The notes beneath the pieces were generated by a model. That model worked only from the letters and a program-made list of their open reading frames with translations. It made no database searches and had not been told where the DNA came from. This document shows, in pieces, positions 1 to 8,046 of a stretch of DNA of 25,089 nucleotides (its first letter is position 1; every line of letters begins with the position of its first letter). Both the position numbers and the translations under genes were made by a program. Source of the DNA: JBMNQI01 sp050944055 (GTDB lineage: Bacteria; Bacillota; Clostridia; Oscillospirales; Oscillospiraceae); the NCBI GenBank assembly GCA_050944055.1, contig JBMNQI010000034.1, positions 1 through 25,089 of the forward strand, in the 5' to 3' direction.

Positions 1-1150
1 AGCGTATAAACGCTATGACGATAAAAGCGGCAAAGAATATTAACGCAGTGCCGAAATCGCCCAACAGGGCTATAGTGCCTATGCATATGCCAGAAAACAC
101 TATAAACAGGTTCAGGTTTCTCTTTGTAAAAAGACGGTCGAGAGTCGAGGCCCCGGCAAAAACAAACGTTATTTTTACAAGCTCCGAAGGCTGAAAACTG
201 AAAGAACCGATAAATATCCAGTTTCGCGCTCCATAAACTGTTCTGCCAAGAATAAAGACTGCGGCAAGCAGGGCCAGCGATATCCCGCCCATCAGCCAGC
301 GGGTTCTTTTTGCTCTTTCGAGGTCTTTGATGAACCACCCAAGAAATACAAAAAGAGCAAAACCCATCAGCAGCGCGACAAACTGCTTTGGGAGGAAGGC
401 CGGATCTGCCGATGCGGCAACTGATAAGCCGAGCGTGGAGAGAAACAGGGCTATGGTTTCAACCTCAAATCCTGTCCGTCTTCGAAGCCTCATAAGAGCG
501 AAATACAGCCACATAGATAAGATCAGTCCGGCAAAGACGAAGACTATGCTCAGACGGCCGCTTGAGTCCCGGGCCGATAATACCAGCTGGACAGCTGTAA
601 GTATCTGAAATACTGTCATGAGAAGGAAGGTGTATCCGGGCCTGTAAATCTTTGGCCGATGCTCTTCCTTCTGATTTTCGGCTTCCGCGGGCAGAAGCAC
701 CAGCTCGGCGCCGTGAAGCTCTATCGTATCACCGGGCTTAACAGAACTGCTTCCTTCCGCCGGACGGCCGTTAATCCGAATATTAGCTTTGGAGGTGAGG
801 TTTGTGATAGTCCAGTCGCCGTCGTCATTTCGTGTGAATACCGCATGAGTCCTTGACACCGTCGGGTAATTAATGACGATATCGGACGAAGGCGAGCGGC
901 CGATAGTATTCTCCCAGTGCGAAACCGGGATGCGCGCGCCGTTTGGAAGAGCAATGTAAGCCCAGATTTCCGGCTGTAGCTTAATTGCGAGCAGAGGCCT
1001 TAGACATCTGTATAAAATGGCGCAGGCAAGCACCGGCATAATCCAGCGAATAATGAAGTTATACGCATAGGCCACAGCATCGAGCAATCCGGAAAAAAAC
1101 TGGCTGTTCTGCGATATTATGCTTCCAAGGCTTTCAAGCCATTGAATCAT
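1..1150 (-). CDS. FHA-domain FtsW/RodA/SpoVE (SEDS) family protein, truncated at the window edge
   Basis: I translated 383 codons from an ATG at 1150-1148, preceded by AAAGGAG 7 nt upstream; the frame stays open to base 1, so the C-terminus is missing. Residues about 28-48 form one membrane segment. Residues about 60-155 form an FHA (phosphothreonine-binding) domain with IGRS at 83-86, SRTH at 99-102 and the late RINGR turn. From about 172 on there are several membrane helices. The SEDS hallmarks are GARNWI at 307-312, FQPSELVK at 319-326 and GDFGTALIF at 364-372. SEDS proteins polymerise peptidoglycan glycan strands from lipid II together with a class B PBP. The extracellular loop carrying the catalytic Asp would lie beyond the window, so activity cannot be judged. 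The FHA part suggests control by a Ser/Thr kinase (inference). A terminator-like hairpin lies between it and the upstream DUF5693 gene. Confidence 0.9.
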   Translation of the reverse strand, partial: MIQWLESLGSIISQNSQFFSGLLDAVAYAYNFIIRWIMPVLACAILYRCLRPLLAIKLQPEIWAYIALPNGARIPVSHWENTIGRSPSSDIVINYPTVSRTHAVFTRNDDGDWTITNLTSKANIRINGRPAEGSSSVKPGDTIELHGAELVLLPAEAENQKEEHRPKIYRPGYTFLLMTVFQILTAVQLVLSARDSSGRLSIVFVFAGLILSMWLYFALMRLRRRTGFEVETIALFLSTLGLSVAASADPAFLPKQFVALLMGFALFVFLGWFIKDLERAKRTRWLMGGISLALLAAVFILGRTVYGARNWIFIGSFSFQPSELVKITFVFAGASTLDRLFTKRNLNLFIVFSGICIGTIALLGDFGTALIFFAAFIVIAFIR

Positions 1151-1198
1151 TATGAACTCCTTTTACATGAAGAATCTGCCAAACTGCCGGATATAAGC

Positions 1199-1223
1199 AA
1201 AAACCAAGGCTTGCGCCCTGGTT
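1199..1223 (-). terminator. Rho-independent terminator or attenuator after the DUF5693 gene
   Basis: Read on the minus strand, a 9-bp stem (AACCAGGGC with GCCTTGGTT, one G-U pair) closes on a GCAA tetraloop and is followed by five T. It sits 3 nt past the stop of the DUF5693 gene and about 50 nt before the start of the FHA-SEDS gene. I see no clear promoter between the two, so the SEDS gene may depend on read-through. Confidence 0.7.
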
Positions 1224-1225
1224 AT

Positions 1226-2920
1226 CTAAACCTTCCATCCTTTTGCAGGTTTAAGCTTTATTAGCTTGATTATTAGCGAGGCGATACCGGCGACAATTGA
1301 AGATGCAATAATGCCGAAGACGAAGCTTAGGACAAAACGCCGTATGCCGTAGGAGGCGGTTATGCTTGCCGAAGAAAAGCCCGAGATAATAGAGCAGGGA
1401 AGTGCGAACGAAATCAGCATAAAAGGCCCGGCTCCGGCCCTCATCCTTCGGCCCAAAAGCACCAGCGATAAAACCGCCGCAGGGTAGCCGACAAGGTATT
1501 GAGCGCTTTGGGGCACGGCGGGCAGATTTCGCTCGAGCAGCGATATCCAAAGCTTCCAGACCGTGCTGTCATAGTAGTTTGCCACGTAGTACCAGAGAGT
1601 CAAAGCGATTATCAGAAGAAACGCGATGGCAACAGTGCGCGCCTTTTTGTGCCCCAGCCAGTAGAAGACCGACGCGAAATAATCGGAGACGGGCGTGCCT
1701 TTTTCAAGATAGACGCTCCGGAACATCTGGACTGCCAGCCAAATGAAAACGACTATATAAGACGCGGCAGCAAAGCGGTATTCGGCAAAGCCGTAAGCCT
1801 GGTTCCCGGCCGTCACGGCGAGGCAGCCCAAAACAGCGCCAAGGAAGGATAAAACTGCGGCAATCGAAACTGAACCGAGCGCGAAGAAAAAAACCGAGGA
1901 TACGCTTCGGCTGCCGTTGGAAAGGACCATGGTGCGTGCGCGCGACATCAGGAAGCTTACGGCAAGGCAGGGCAGAGCCGTATAGGCGATGAACGCCGCC
2001 GCCTCCTGACAAACAGGCCGGAGAAACTGCCATAGAAGCACCGAAATAATTACAAAAACCAGGAGCATCAGGCCTCTGAGCTTAAGGCCGAGCATCTTTA
2101 TCCTGTCAACCAAGAGCAGCAGCACGGCTGAAAGCCCAAGCGAAAGCGAAAGCAGGGACAGGCCGTCCCAATCATAAGCTGCGGCCGCGCCGTGTATCTC
2201 CGGCGAGACAGTAAATTCCTTTTTATTGAGAAGCTTTGTCAGCTCCTCAATAAGTGTTTTATAGACCGAAAGATCGCTTATTATATTGGCGTCTTTGCCG
2301 GTAAACGGAGTGATGATAACCACCCGTACGCCGCGCTCGATGACGGATTCCATCACGGCTTCTTCTGCCTCTGAAAGGTCGTAACTGCCGTCCTTAGCGC
2401 GGTTGAGCACGGTGCGCAGCGTCATGCTGCGTATGTAGTCTCCGGCATAGCCTTCATATCTGCGCGTGTCCAGCTCGCCGTAGGAGTTCTCGGGCAGCGC
2501 CATGATAATCCCGGACCCGGACAGCAGCTCATGGCCCGCAGGCAGAAAATCGGCTATGTATACGGGAAAGTCAGAACCGGTGTTGGCGTATTCAAAAGTA
2601 TAGACGGCGCAGTCAGCGTCTCCCGGGAGGAGGCCCGCCGCCATACCGGAATTGCGTATGCCTGTAATCAAATTATGGTCGTAGCCGTCTTCGCCGGGGG
2701 GAACCAATATGGCCGTAAGCCCGGTTTTTGAAAATTCGGCGGGATCAAATGCATCTTCCCCGCCAGGCATAATATCGGCGGCGTCGTTATAATCCATGGC
2801 AAAAGCCACGTTCGATCGGCCCTCGTCAAAAGCGCGGCGCTCAAGCAGCATAATACAGCCGCCGGCAATACCGATAATCAACAGAAAAACTATCAGAATA
2901 TTAAAAAGGCGTCTTTTCAT
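1226..2920 (-). CDS. DUF5693 family polytopic membrane protein
   Basis: This 564-residue protein has an N-terminal signal anchor (about 5-27) and then an extracytoplasmic domain (about 28-250). The domain opens with VAFAMDYNDAADIM, resembling the start of DUF5693 proteins of Clostridia. From about 253 to the end there are many hydrophobic helices and a short basic C-terminus. The function of DUF5693 is not known; the architecture (soluble outside domain plus polytopic membrane part) and its place upstream of an FHA-SEDS gene hint at a cell-envelope role, which is inference. The start ATG has only a weak ribosome site (GAAGTGG), but the following signal anchor supports it. A TTGCTC-N17-TATAAT promoter lies upstream, overlapping a long palindrome. 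The protein is somewhat shorter than I recall for the family. Confidence 0.7.
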   Translation of the reverse strand: MKRRLFNILIVFLLIIGIAGGCIMLLERRAFDEGRSNVAFAMDYNDAADIMPGGEDAFDPAEFSKTGLTAILVPPGEDGYDHNLITGIRNSGMAAGLLPGDADCAVYTFEYANTGSDFPVYIADFLPAGHELLSGSGIIMALPENSYGELDTRRYEGYAGDYIRSMTLRTVLNRAKDGSYDLSEAEEAVMESVIERGVRVVIITPFTGKDANIISDLSVYKTLIEELTKLLNKKEFTVSPEIHGAAAAYDWDGLSLLSLSLGLSAVLLLLVDRIKMLGLKLRGLMLLVFVIISVLLWQFLRPVCQEAAAFIAYTALPCLAVSFLMSRARTMVLSNGSRSVSSVFFFALGSVSIAAVLSFLGAVLGCLAVTAGNQAYGFAEYRFAAASYIVVFIWLAVQMFRSVYLEKGTPVSDYFASVFYWLGHKKARTVAIAFLLIIALTLWYYVANYYDSTVWKLWISLLERNLPAVPQSAQYLVGYPAAVLSLVLLGRRMRAGAGPFMLISFALPCSIISGFSSASITASYGIRRFVLSFVFGIIASSIVAGIASLIIKLIKLKPAKGWKV

Positions 2921-2930
2921 TTAACCACTT

Positions 2931-2974
2931 CATATAAGGTATAATAATTGCATGCAAGTATTATACCTTATATG
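2931..2974. promoter_or_regulatory. 44-bp near-perfect palindrome in a divergent control region
   Basis: The left arm catataaggtataata (2931-2946) and right arm tattataccttatatg (2959-2974) are exact reverse complements. The 12-nt centre is itself the palindrome ttgcatgcaa flanked by A and G, so only that one pair breaks the symmetry. The right arm carries the TATAAT -10 box of the minus-strand promoter for the DUF5693 gene. A dimeric or tetrameric regulator site is the simplest reading. Because transcription of that gene should start inside the palindrome, an RNA hairpin or terminator is less likely. Confidence 0.7.
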
Positions 2975-2988
2975 CTCCTGCTGAGCAA
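2960..2988 (-). promoter_or_regulatory. Promoter for the DUF5693 gene
   Basis: On the minus strand TTGCTC (2988-2983), a 17-bp spacer and a perfect TATAAT (2965-2960) form a sigma-A-like promoter. The expected transcription start is near 2953, giving a leader of about 30 nt. The -10 box lies inside the palindrome's right arm. Confidence 0.6.
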
Positions 2989-2995
2989 GCTTAAG

Positions 2996-3024
2996 TTGCA
3001 AAAGCCGGGTTTTAGTGCTATATT
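2996..3024 (+). promoter_or_regulatory. Promoter for the MBL-fold hydrolase gene
   Basis: TTGCAA (2996-3001), a 17-bp spacer and TATATT (3019-3024) precede the hydrolase ATG by 23 nt, with an AAAGGA ribosome site in between. A weaker TTGCAT-N17-TATGCT pair (2948-2976) within the palindrome could be a second upstream promoter. Confidence 0.55.
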
Positions 3025-3047
3025 TCTACTGCGAAAGGATTGATTGA

Positions 3048-3968
3048 ATGAAAGAGGATTTCAAGTCTGAGACTCTGTTCGAAAGAGTCAGCGGCAACAC
3101 ATGGCACATACGCACGGGCGGCCTTAGCATGGCGGCCTATATGCCGAGCGGCACGGATATGATAATGGTGGACTGCGGGATCGGCCTCGGGGACGGGCTA
3201 ATTGAGCTTATACGCTCTCACGGACGCCGCGTTACGCATATGATAGCGACGCACTGCCATGTCGACCATATCGGCAACGCCGAGCTTCTCCAGAAAACGT
3301 TCGGCACGAAGATATGGCTGCCCGAGCTTGAATCGGTAGTCTGCAGGTCCGACCTGGTTCTGAAATCCAATTTTCCGTTTGCTTCCCGGAGGATCGTGAC
3401 GAACGCCTTTAAAATGCACTGCGAGCCGGACAAGACGTACGGCCCGCAGGACAGAGCGGTAGATGTGGACGGCATCAGCTTCGGCATAGTGCAGACGCCC
3501 GGGCACTCGGTGGCGAACACCTGCATAATAACACCCGACAACGTCATGTGCCTTGGCGACACTCTTATAGGGACGGAAGAGCTGAATCACAGCCGACTTA
3601 TATATAATCTGTGCGTGGATATTGATATAGAGAGCAAAAAGAGCCTGCGCGCCTACGACTGCGCGGCCTATATTGCCTGCCACGGCGGAGTATACTACGA
3701 TATCTCCGAACTCATAGACGAAAATCTTAACGCGATAAGCCGCACTGCGGACGATATAGCCTCGGTCATCGACCGTAAAATGAGCGTTGAGGAAATAATC
3801 AAGGCGTATTCCGAAAAATTCGGACTAGGCGGAGACAACTTCGTCAAATGCCTGATGATAGAGCGGAATATTCGCCCGTTCGTGGATTACCTGTGCGACG
3901 AGGGGCGGATTATACCGGTTGCGGACAAATACCTTGCCAAATATGCACCCGCCGGGCAGAGCGTCTGA
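3048..3968 (+). CDS. MBL-fold metallo-hydrolase
   Basis: This 306-residue cytoplasmic protein belongs to the metallo-beta-lactamase superfamily. Visible metal ligands are the HxHxDH motif at 69-74 (H69, H71, D73, H74), H153 in TPGHS, D171 in LGDT and H212 in CHGG, so both zinc sites look intact. The C-terminal third (about 220-306) is helical and could be the small winged-helix domain seen in LACTB2-like members. The family includes glyoxalase II-like thioesterases, nucleases and lactonases; nothing in the sequence fixes the substrate. The ATG has an AAAGGA site 9 nt upstream. It is a single gene, divergent from the DUF5693 gene and convergent with the TIGR04076 gene, with only 13 nt between the stop codons. 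Confidence 0.85.
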   Translation: MKEDFKSETLFERVSGNTWHIRTGGLSMAAYMPSGTDMIMVDCGIGLGDGLIELIRSHGRRVTHMIATHCHVDHIGNAELLQKTFGTKIWLPELESVVCRSDLVLKSNFPFASRRIVTNAFKMHCEPDKTYGPQDRAVDVDGISFGIVQTPGHSVANTCIITPDNVMCLGDTLIGTEELNHSRLIYNLCVDIDIESKKSLRAYDCAAYIACHGGVYYDISELIDENLNAISRTADDIASVIDRKMSVEEIIKAYSEKFGLGGDNFVKCLMIERNIRPFVDYLCDEGRIIPVADKYLAKYAPAGQSV

Positions 3969-3981
3969 TTCGGGCGCGGTT

Positions 3982-4347
3982 TCATTTTACCGCTTCGAGC
4001 ATGAAGATAACGGGGCGCAGGCCGTCCGTGCAGCAGGCAAAATGGGGCTTCAGCTTCGAGATATCGTCGCCCGGCGCGAAGCCCGCCCTGTCGGCCACTA
4101 GCAGGACGTCCTTCCATATGTCGGCCCACGCCCAGTCGCAGAAGCCCTCGGGCTTGCAGTTGGCGTAAGGGTCTGTGACGACAGTAAACTCCATCCCCTC
4201 TTTGAAAAAGGGGCAGGAAGGGAGAGACTCGCCTTCAACTTCATCGCCGGGGCGAATTTGATCGTACTTAACCGCGAGGTCATTAAAACTGAGAGTCTTT
4301 ACGACTGTAATTTTAACGGTGTGGTCGACGAAGCTCATATTGCCCAT
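3982..4347 (-). CDS. TIGR04076 family protein
   Basis: This 121-residue soluble protein matches the TIGR04076 family by its pattern: KITVVK near the N-terminus, CPFFKEGMEF in the middle, then PEGFCDWAWADI and a C-terminal CCTDGLRPVIF block. The conserved cysteines in the CP, GFC and CC positions suggest a metal or redox role, but the family has no established function. It is the second gene of an operon with putP: its AGGAGG ribosome site (4355-4360) touches the putP stop codon and only 12 nt separate the genes. The chosen ATG (4347) fits that site with a 7-nt spacer; a second Met three residues on is a poorer fit. No strong terminator follows; a short GCGGT/ACCGC hairpin at 3976-3993 spans the stop. 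Confidence 0.85.
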   Translation of the reverse strand: MGNMSFVDHTVKITVVKTLSFNDLAVKYDQIRPGDEVEGESLPSCPFFKEGMEFTVVTDPYANCKPEGFCDWAWADIWKDVLLVADRAGFAPGDDISKLKPHFACCTDGLRPVIFMLEAVK

Positions 4348-4359
4348 AGTTGGACCTCC

Positions 4360-5946
4360 TTATAGTTCAAGCTTCGCTGCCGGGGCCGGGTCTTTTCCCG
4401 ATCTGACGGTTTCAAACTCTTCTTCAATATCTGCCGAGGGCTTTTTGGTAAGAAGCGACACTATGACAATAGCTATGCAGGAGACGACAAAGGCGGGAAG
4501 CAGCTCATATATGCCGAAGACTCCGCCCAGGGGCTTAATAACGAGCTTCCAAAGAAATACCATGCCGCCGCCCGCGACCATACCGGCTATGGCGCCGGCG
4601 CGGCTGGTGCGCTTCCAGAAAAGCGAGAAGAGCATCAAAGGCCCGAATGTCGCGCCGAAACCTGCCCAGGCAAACGAGACAAGCGTGAAGATAACGCTGT
4701 TTTCGTCAAGTGCAATAATTATGCCCAAGAGGGAAACGACAATAAGAGTTATGCGGGATACCCACATGACCTGTTTGTCTGTGGCGTCCTTTTTAAACAG
4801 GCCGTTAAAAATATCGCGCGCTACGGCGGAGGACGCTATAAGAAGATAGGAGTCGGAGGAGCTCATGGTTGCGGCAAGTATGCCGGCCATAATAATACCG
4901 GCCAGAAGCGGGGGCAGGAGGTTAGTTGAGATGAGAATGAAAATGTTCTCGGATTGAGCGTATGTCTTAAGATCAGTGGGGTAAATAGAGCGCCCGATGA
5001 CGCCTATAAAGACCGCAGCGGCTAGTGATATGACGCACCATATTATGGCGATGCGGCGCGACTGCTTCAGCTCGCCCGATTTGCGTATAGCCATGAAGCG
5101 CAGCAGCACCTGGGGCATTCCGAAGTAACCAAGACCCCAGGACATAGTGCTGATGATGGTCAAGAGCCCGTAAGCGCCCGCGGCGCCGAACACGGGCTTA
5201 TTGTTTATTACCTGCTGGACGCCGTTTTCCATCGTGGGATTGGCAATGCCGAAAAAGCTGAGAAAACCGGGGAAGCTGCGAACGTTTTCAAAAACCGAAT
5301 TGATTCCCCCGGCGGTGGAAATGCCGACCGCGAAAACAACTACAAGCGCTATTATCATTATGATTCCCTGCAAAAAGTCGGTAGCGCTTTCGGCGAGGAA
5401 ACCGCCAAGCAGAGTATAAGCAACGACAATCACGGCGCCGAGTATCAGCATTGACTGGTAGGAGGTGCCGAACAGCGTTGAAAAGAGCTTGCCGCATGTG
5501 ACGAAGCAGCTGGCGGCATACACGACGAAAAACACAAGAATAAATAGAGCCGCGATCGCTAAAATGACCTTTTTCTTCTCGTGGAACCTATTGCTGAAAA
5601 ACTCGGGGATCGTTATGGCGTTGCCGCTTACAATACTGTAATGGCGAAGGCGCTTTGATACGAAAAGCCAGTTGAGATATGTACCTATGGCAAGGCCGAT
5701 AGCCGTCCAGGCGGCGTCGGCTATTCCGTACCAGTAGGCCACTCCCGGCAGGCCCATAAGCAGCCAGCCGCTCATATCAGAGGCTTCCGCGCTCATCGCC
5801 GCTACCCAGGGGCCGAGCTGCCGCCCGCCGAGAAGGTAGTTTTCCGTGTTCTCGTTGGCCTTCTTCGAGAAGAAAATGCCGATTATTAAGACTACCATCA
5901 TGTATACGGCCATTGATATAAGCCACTGAGTTGATTTTCCGTCCAT
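4360..5946 (-). CDS. putP: Sodium/proline symporter PutP
   Basis: This 528-residue integral membrane protein of the sodium:solute symporter family has about 13 hydrophobic helices. The segment AEASDMSGWLLMGLPG near residue 60 is characteristic of PutP, holding Na+ and proline ligands in helix 2. It imports proline with Na+. The start is ATG 5946-5944, because GGAGG (5958-5954) lies 7 nt before it. The open frame extends 16 codons further upstream but that stretch contains the ribosome site itself. The C-terminus is a charged cytoplasmic tail rich in Glu, Lys, Ala and Pro. A strong promoter and two small dyads lie upstream. It is followed in the same operon by the TIGR04076 gene. Close relatives transport pantothenate or other solutes, but the helix 2 motif favours proline. 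Confidence 0.92.
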   Translation of the reverse strand: MDGKSTQWLISMAVYMMVVLIIGIFFSKKANENTENYLLGGRQLGPWVAAMSAEASDMSGWLLMGLPGVAYWYGIADAAWTAIGLAIGTYLNWLFVSKRLRHYSIVSGNAITIPEFFSNRFHEKKKVILAIAALFILVFFVVYAASCFVTCGKLFSTLFGTSYQSMLILGAVIVVAYTLLGGFLAESATDFLQGIIMIIALVVVFAVGISTAGGINSVFENVRSFPGFLSFFGIANPTMENGVQQVINNKPVFGAAGAYGLLTIISTMSWGLGYFGMPQVLLRFMAIRKSGELKQSRRIAIIWCVISLAAAVFIGVIGRSIYPTDLKTYAQSENIFILISTNLLPPLLAGIIMAGILAATMSSSDSYLLIASSAVARDIFNGLFKKDATDKQVMWVSRITLIVVSLLGIIIALDENSVIFTLVSFAWAGFGATFGPLMLFSLFWKRTSRAGAIAGMVAGGGMVFLWKLVIKPLGGVFGIYELLPAFVVSCIAIVIVSLLTKKPSADIEEEFETVRSGKDPAPAAKLEL

Positions 5947-5985
5947 ATGTTTTCCTCCATACACCAAATTTCGCAATTCTGATAC

Positions 5986-6014
5986 ATTATACATATTTTA
6001 TTCATATTCATCAA
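5986..6014 (-). promoter_or_regulatory. Promoter for putP
   Basis: On the minus strand TTGATG (6014-6009), a 17-bp spacer and a perfect TATAAT (5991-5986) give an expected transcription start near 5979 and a leader of about 33 nt before the putP ATG. A second TATAAT at 6059-6054 lacks a good -35. Confidence 0.65.
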
Positions 6015-6065
6015 CAGCTTTTCGATTGAAATTGTAAAAATCATGCTGAAAATATTATACGAAAT

Positions 6066-6088
6066 CTGTTTAGAACAGTTATACTGTT
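6066..6088. promoter_or_regulatory. Overlapping dyads upstream of the putP promoter
   Basis: Two interlocking inverted repeats share an AACAG core: CTGTT-TAG-AACAG (6066-6078) and AACAGT-TAT-ACTGTT (6074-6088). They lie about 55-75 bp upstream of the putP -35 box. They look like an activator or repressor site; the regulator is unknown. The rest of 5947-6286 holds the putP promoter, the terminator of the two-component operon and no gene. Confidence 0.35.
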
Positions 6089-6163
6089 TTGTATATGCAA
6101 TTATATAATCAGTATATTTATGAAGAAATACCAGTGAAAGCCGCTGCCAAAGGCTGGTGGGAG

Positions 6164-6200
6164 AAAAAAAGGCGGCGACCGGCATCAGCCGGAAACCGCC
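6164..6200 (-). terminator. Rho-independent terminator of the two-component operon
   Basis: On the minus strand a two-part stem (GGCGG/CCGCC outer, CCGGC/GCCGG inner, TGAT loop) is followed by seven T. It lies about 85 nt past the stop codon of the response regulator gene. Confidence 0.85.
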
Positions 6201-6286
6201 TTGTCCTTTGAGGGAAGCCTGCTTCCGCAGGAGCATAGACGTGGACCGGCAGCCAGGAGCCGCCGGAAGAGCGCTGGCAGGAGGAC

Positions 6287-6901
6287 CTATAAATTCCTGT
6301 AATAATAAACCGCGAGCTGCGTTCTGTCCCTGACTTCAAGCTTTTCAAGCAAATTGCTTATATAATTTCTGACCGTGCCTTCACTGAGGAACAGCTTTGA
6401 AGCTATCTCCCTGTTGCTTAACCCCTCGGCCACCAGCTCGATTATGCTCCGCTCTCTCTCGGTGAGCTCGGCGAGAGCTTTTGAGCTGCTGCTTCTGTTC
6501 ATCATATGCGGGATTTTGGAGACTATCTCGTCGCCGAATATGCTCTGGCCGAGGCTTACGGATGTCAGGGCGGGGACAATGCTTTCAAAGTCCTGCTTAA
6601 GCAGGTAACCTTTCGCGCCAAGCCTCAGGGCTTTTATTATGTATTCGTCGTCGGCAAACGTAGTCAGGAAAAGGATTTTTGCCGAGCTGTGCTTCTTAAG
6701 TATCTCGGCGGCGGCCTCAAGGCCGCTCATGCCCTTCATCCTGATATCCATAAGAATGATATCCGGCAATAGCGCGTCGTAAAGCTCAACGGCCTCGCCG
6801 CCGCTGTTCCCGATTCCGGAAACCTCGATCCCGCGCGACTCGACTATCGTCTTAAGCGCGCTGCAGACAAGCTTGTCGTCGTCGACAATGACGATTTTCA
6901 T
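6287..6901 (-). CDS. NarL/LuxR-family response regulator
   Basis: This 204-residue protein has an N-terminal receiver domain with acidic pocket D7-D9, phospho-acceptor D52 (in LMDIRM), T80 and K102 (in GYLLK). A C-terminal LuxR/NarL-type helix-turn-helix occupies about 140-204 (LTERERSIIELVAEGLSN, then EGTVRNYISNLLEKL). All phosphorylation residues are present, so it should be a phosphorylation-controlled DNA-binding activator. Its ATG overlaps the stop codon of the histidine kinase gene by ATGA, so translation is coupled. The pair lies divergent from an ABC-2 exporter, its likely target, as with LnrK and the LnrLMN exporter in Bacillus (inference). A terminator follows. Confidence 0.92.
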   Translation of the reverse strand: MKIVIVDDDKLVCSALKTIVESRGIEVSGIGNSGGEAVELYDALLPDIILMDIRMKGMSGLEAAAEILKKHSSAKILFLTTFADDEYIIKALRLGAKGYLLKQDFESIVPALTSVSLGQSIFGDEIVSKIPHMMNRSSSSKALAELTERERSIIELVAEGLSNREIASKLFLSEGTVRNYISNLLEKLEVRDRTQLAVYYYRNL

Positions 6902-7989
6902 AGCTTCTCCCCCTCGTTTAACACAACCGGGTCCTTGGGGATAGATATAAACAGCTTAAAACCCCTGCCTGTATCAATGTTGATATGTCCGTTCAGGCTT
7001 TCGACCCTCGATATTATATTCGTAAGCCCTATGCCTTTCCCGAAGTCTGTTTTCCCGGCTGCGCCGTTGTCGGTAACTATGAGCTGGAAAAATCCCGGTA
7101 GCTCGCGGAATACTATGCCGGCGGCAGTCGCGCCGGAGTGCTTGATAATATTGGAAAGAGCCTCCCTGACAATGGCAATTACAGAATAGGTTGTTTTTTT
7201 GTCCGGATGGGTTTCCGCCTCGTAATCGTATGTGAGGCGGCAAAACGTGAAGTCTTTCACAAGCGAATAGAGCTGGGAATCAAGATCCAGTGAGTCGTCG
7301 TGAAGATCGTGTATGCTGTTTCGTATGCTGTCCATGCCGGAAGTTAGGGTTTGCTTTAAATCCTCGAGGCTTTTTTTTACGCTTTCGTCCTTTGCCGTGG
7401 CGATAAGCGCGCCTACCTGGAGTATTGAGCTGGACATCACGTGCCCGACGGAGTCGTGTATATCGCGGGCAATCCTGTTTCTTTCCCTGAGCGTCGCCAG
7501 GTTAATCTCGTAGTCCTGCTTCTCCATCAGATCCCTGTTTTTCTCATTCATGCGGAATTCAAATTCCCTTGCGTCGTCGCGCAGTTTGTTTAGCGAAAGA
7601 TTCAGGCTTGTTATTTTCAGGGCGTAGCGTTTGATAAGATAGGATATGAAAGAAAGAAGGATTAAAGAAACAACGATTTCCCATTGCGCCTCGGAAAAAC
7701 TGACGGAAACCGGAATCAGAGCCGCGAATCCGATGTAAGCCTTTTTCTCGAGATATATATCATAGAGCGCAAGAGGGACAAAGTACGTAAGCTCCGGGTA
7801 GAAGATGCCGGCGGCGCAGAATGCCAGAAAAGCCCCGATTCTGAACGCGGGGCTTTCAAATATGGTCGCCAGCGACGAGTAGATTATTATGATTATTATC
7901 GGGGCGACTATATAGAGATCGCTGTGTGCGGAAATGTACAAAAAGAGGCAGCAAAGCAGGATTACGGATTTGTTAAGCAGCTTCGGCAT
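6898..7989 (-). CDS. NarL-type sensor histidine kinase
   Basis: This 363-residue protein has about five hydrophobic segments in residues 5-120 with very short loops, so there is no large extracellular sensor. A coiled-coil linker (about 125-165) follows, then a HisKA_3 dimerisation domain with phospho-acceptor H178 in RDIHDSVGH, and a HATPase domain (REALSNIIKHS N-box, VTDNGAAG, GKGIGLTNI). Kinases of this intramembrane-sensing shape often respond to membrane or cell-wall stress and govern neighbouring ABC exporters. GGGAGGAG stands just before the ATG. It overlaps the response regulator by 4 nt and is divergent from the ATPase gene. The ligand cannot be told from the sequence. Confidence 0.92.
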   Translation of the reverse strand: MPKLLNKSVILLCCLFLYISAHSDLYIVAPIIIIIIYSSLATIFESPAFRIGAFLAFCAAGIFYPELTYFVPLALYDIYLEKKAYIGFAALIPVSVSFSEAQWEIVVSLILLSFISYLIKRYALKITSLNLSLNKLRDDAREFEFRMNEKNRDLMEKQDYEINLATLRERNRIARDIHDSVGHVMSSSILQVGALIATAKDESVKKSLEDLKQTLTSGMDSIRNSIHDLHDDSLDLDSQLYSLVKDFTFCRLTYDYEAETHPDKKTTYSVIAIVREALSNIIKHSGATAAGIVFRELPGFFQLIVTDNGAAGKTDFGKGIGLTNIISRVESLNGHINIDTGRGFKLFISIPKDPVVLNEGEKL

Positions 7990-8046
7990 ACATGCTCTCC
8001 TCCCGAAAATATTTTATTACACATCGCGTATTAAAGCCAGAAAAAC

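Noticed and set aside
327..608. Plus-strand open frame of 93 codons
   Set aside because: It lies opposite the FHA-SEDS gene, whose translation shows clear motifs; no ribosome site or recognisable protein.
2931..2974. The long palindrome as a transcription terminator
   Set aside because: It sits between divergent genes, no message ends there, and the stem is AT-rich without a T tract.
3198..3683. Minus-strand open frame of 161 codons inside the MBL hydrolase gene
   Set aside because: Antisense to a gene with all metal-binding residues; composition is that of a shadow frame.
4319..4849. Plus-strand open frame of 176 codons opposite putP
   Set aside because: Rich in Pro, Ser and Thr as expected for an antisense frame of a membrane gene; no ribosome site and no recognisable motif.
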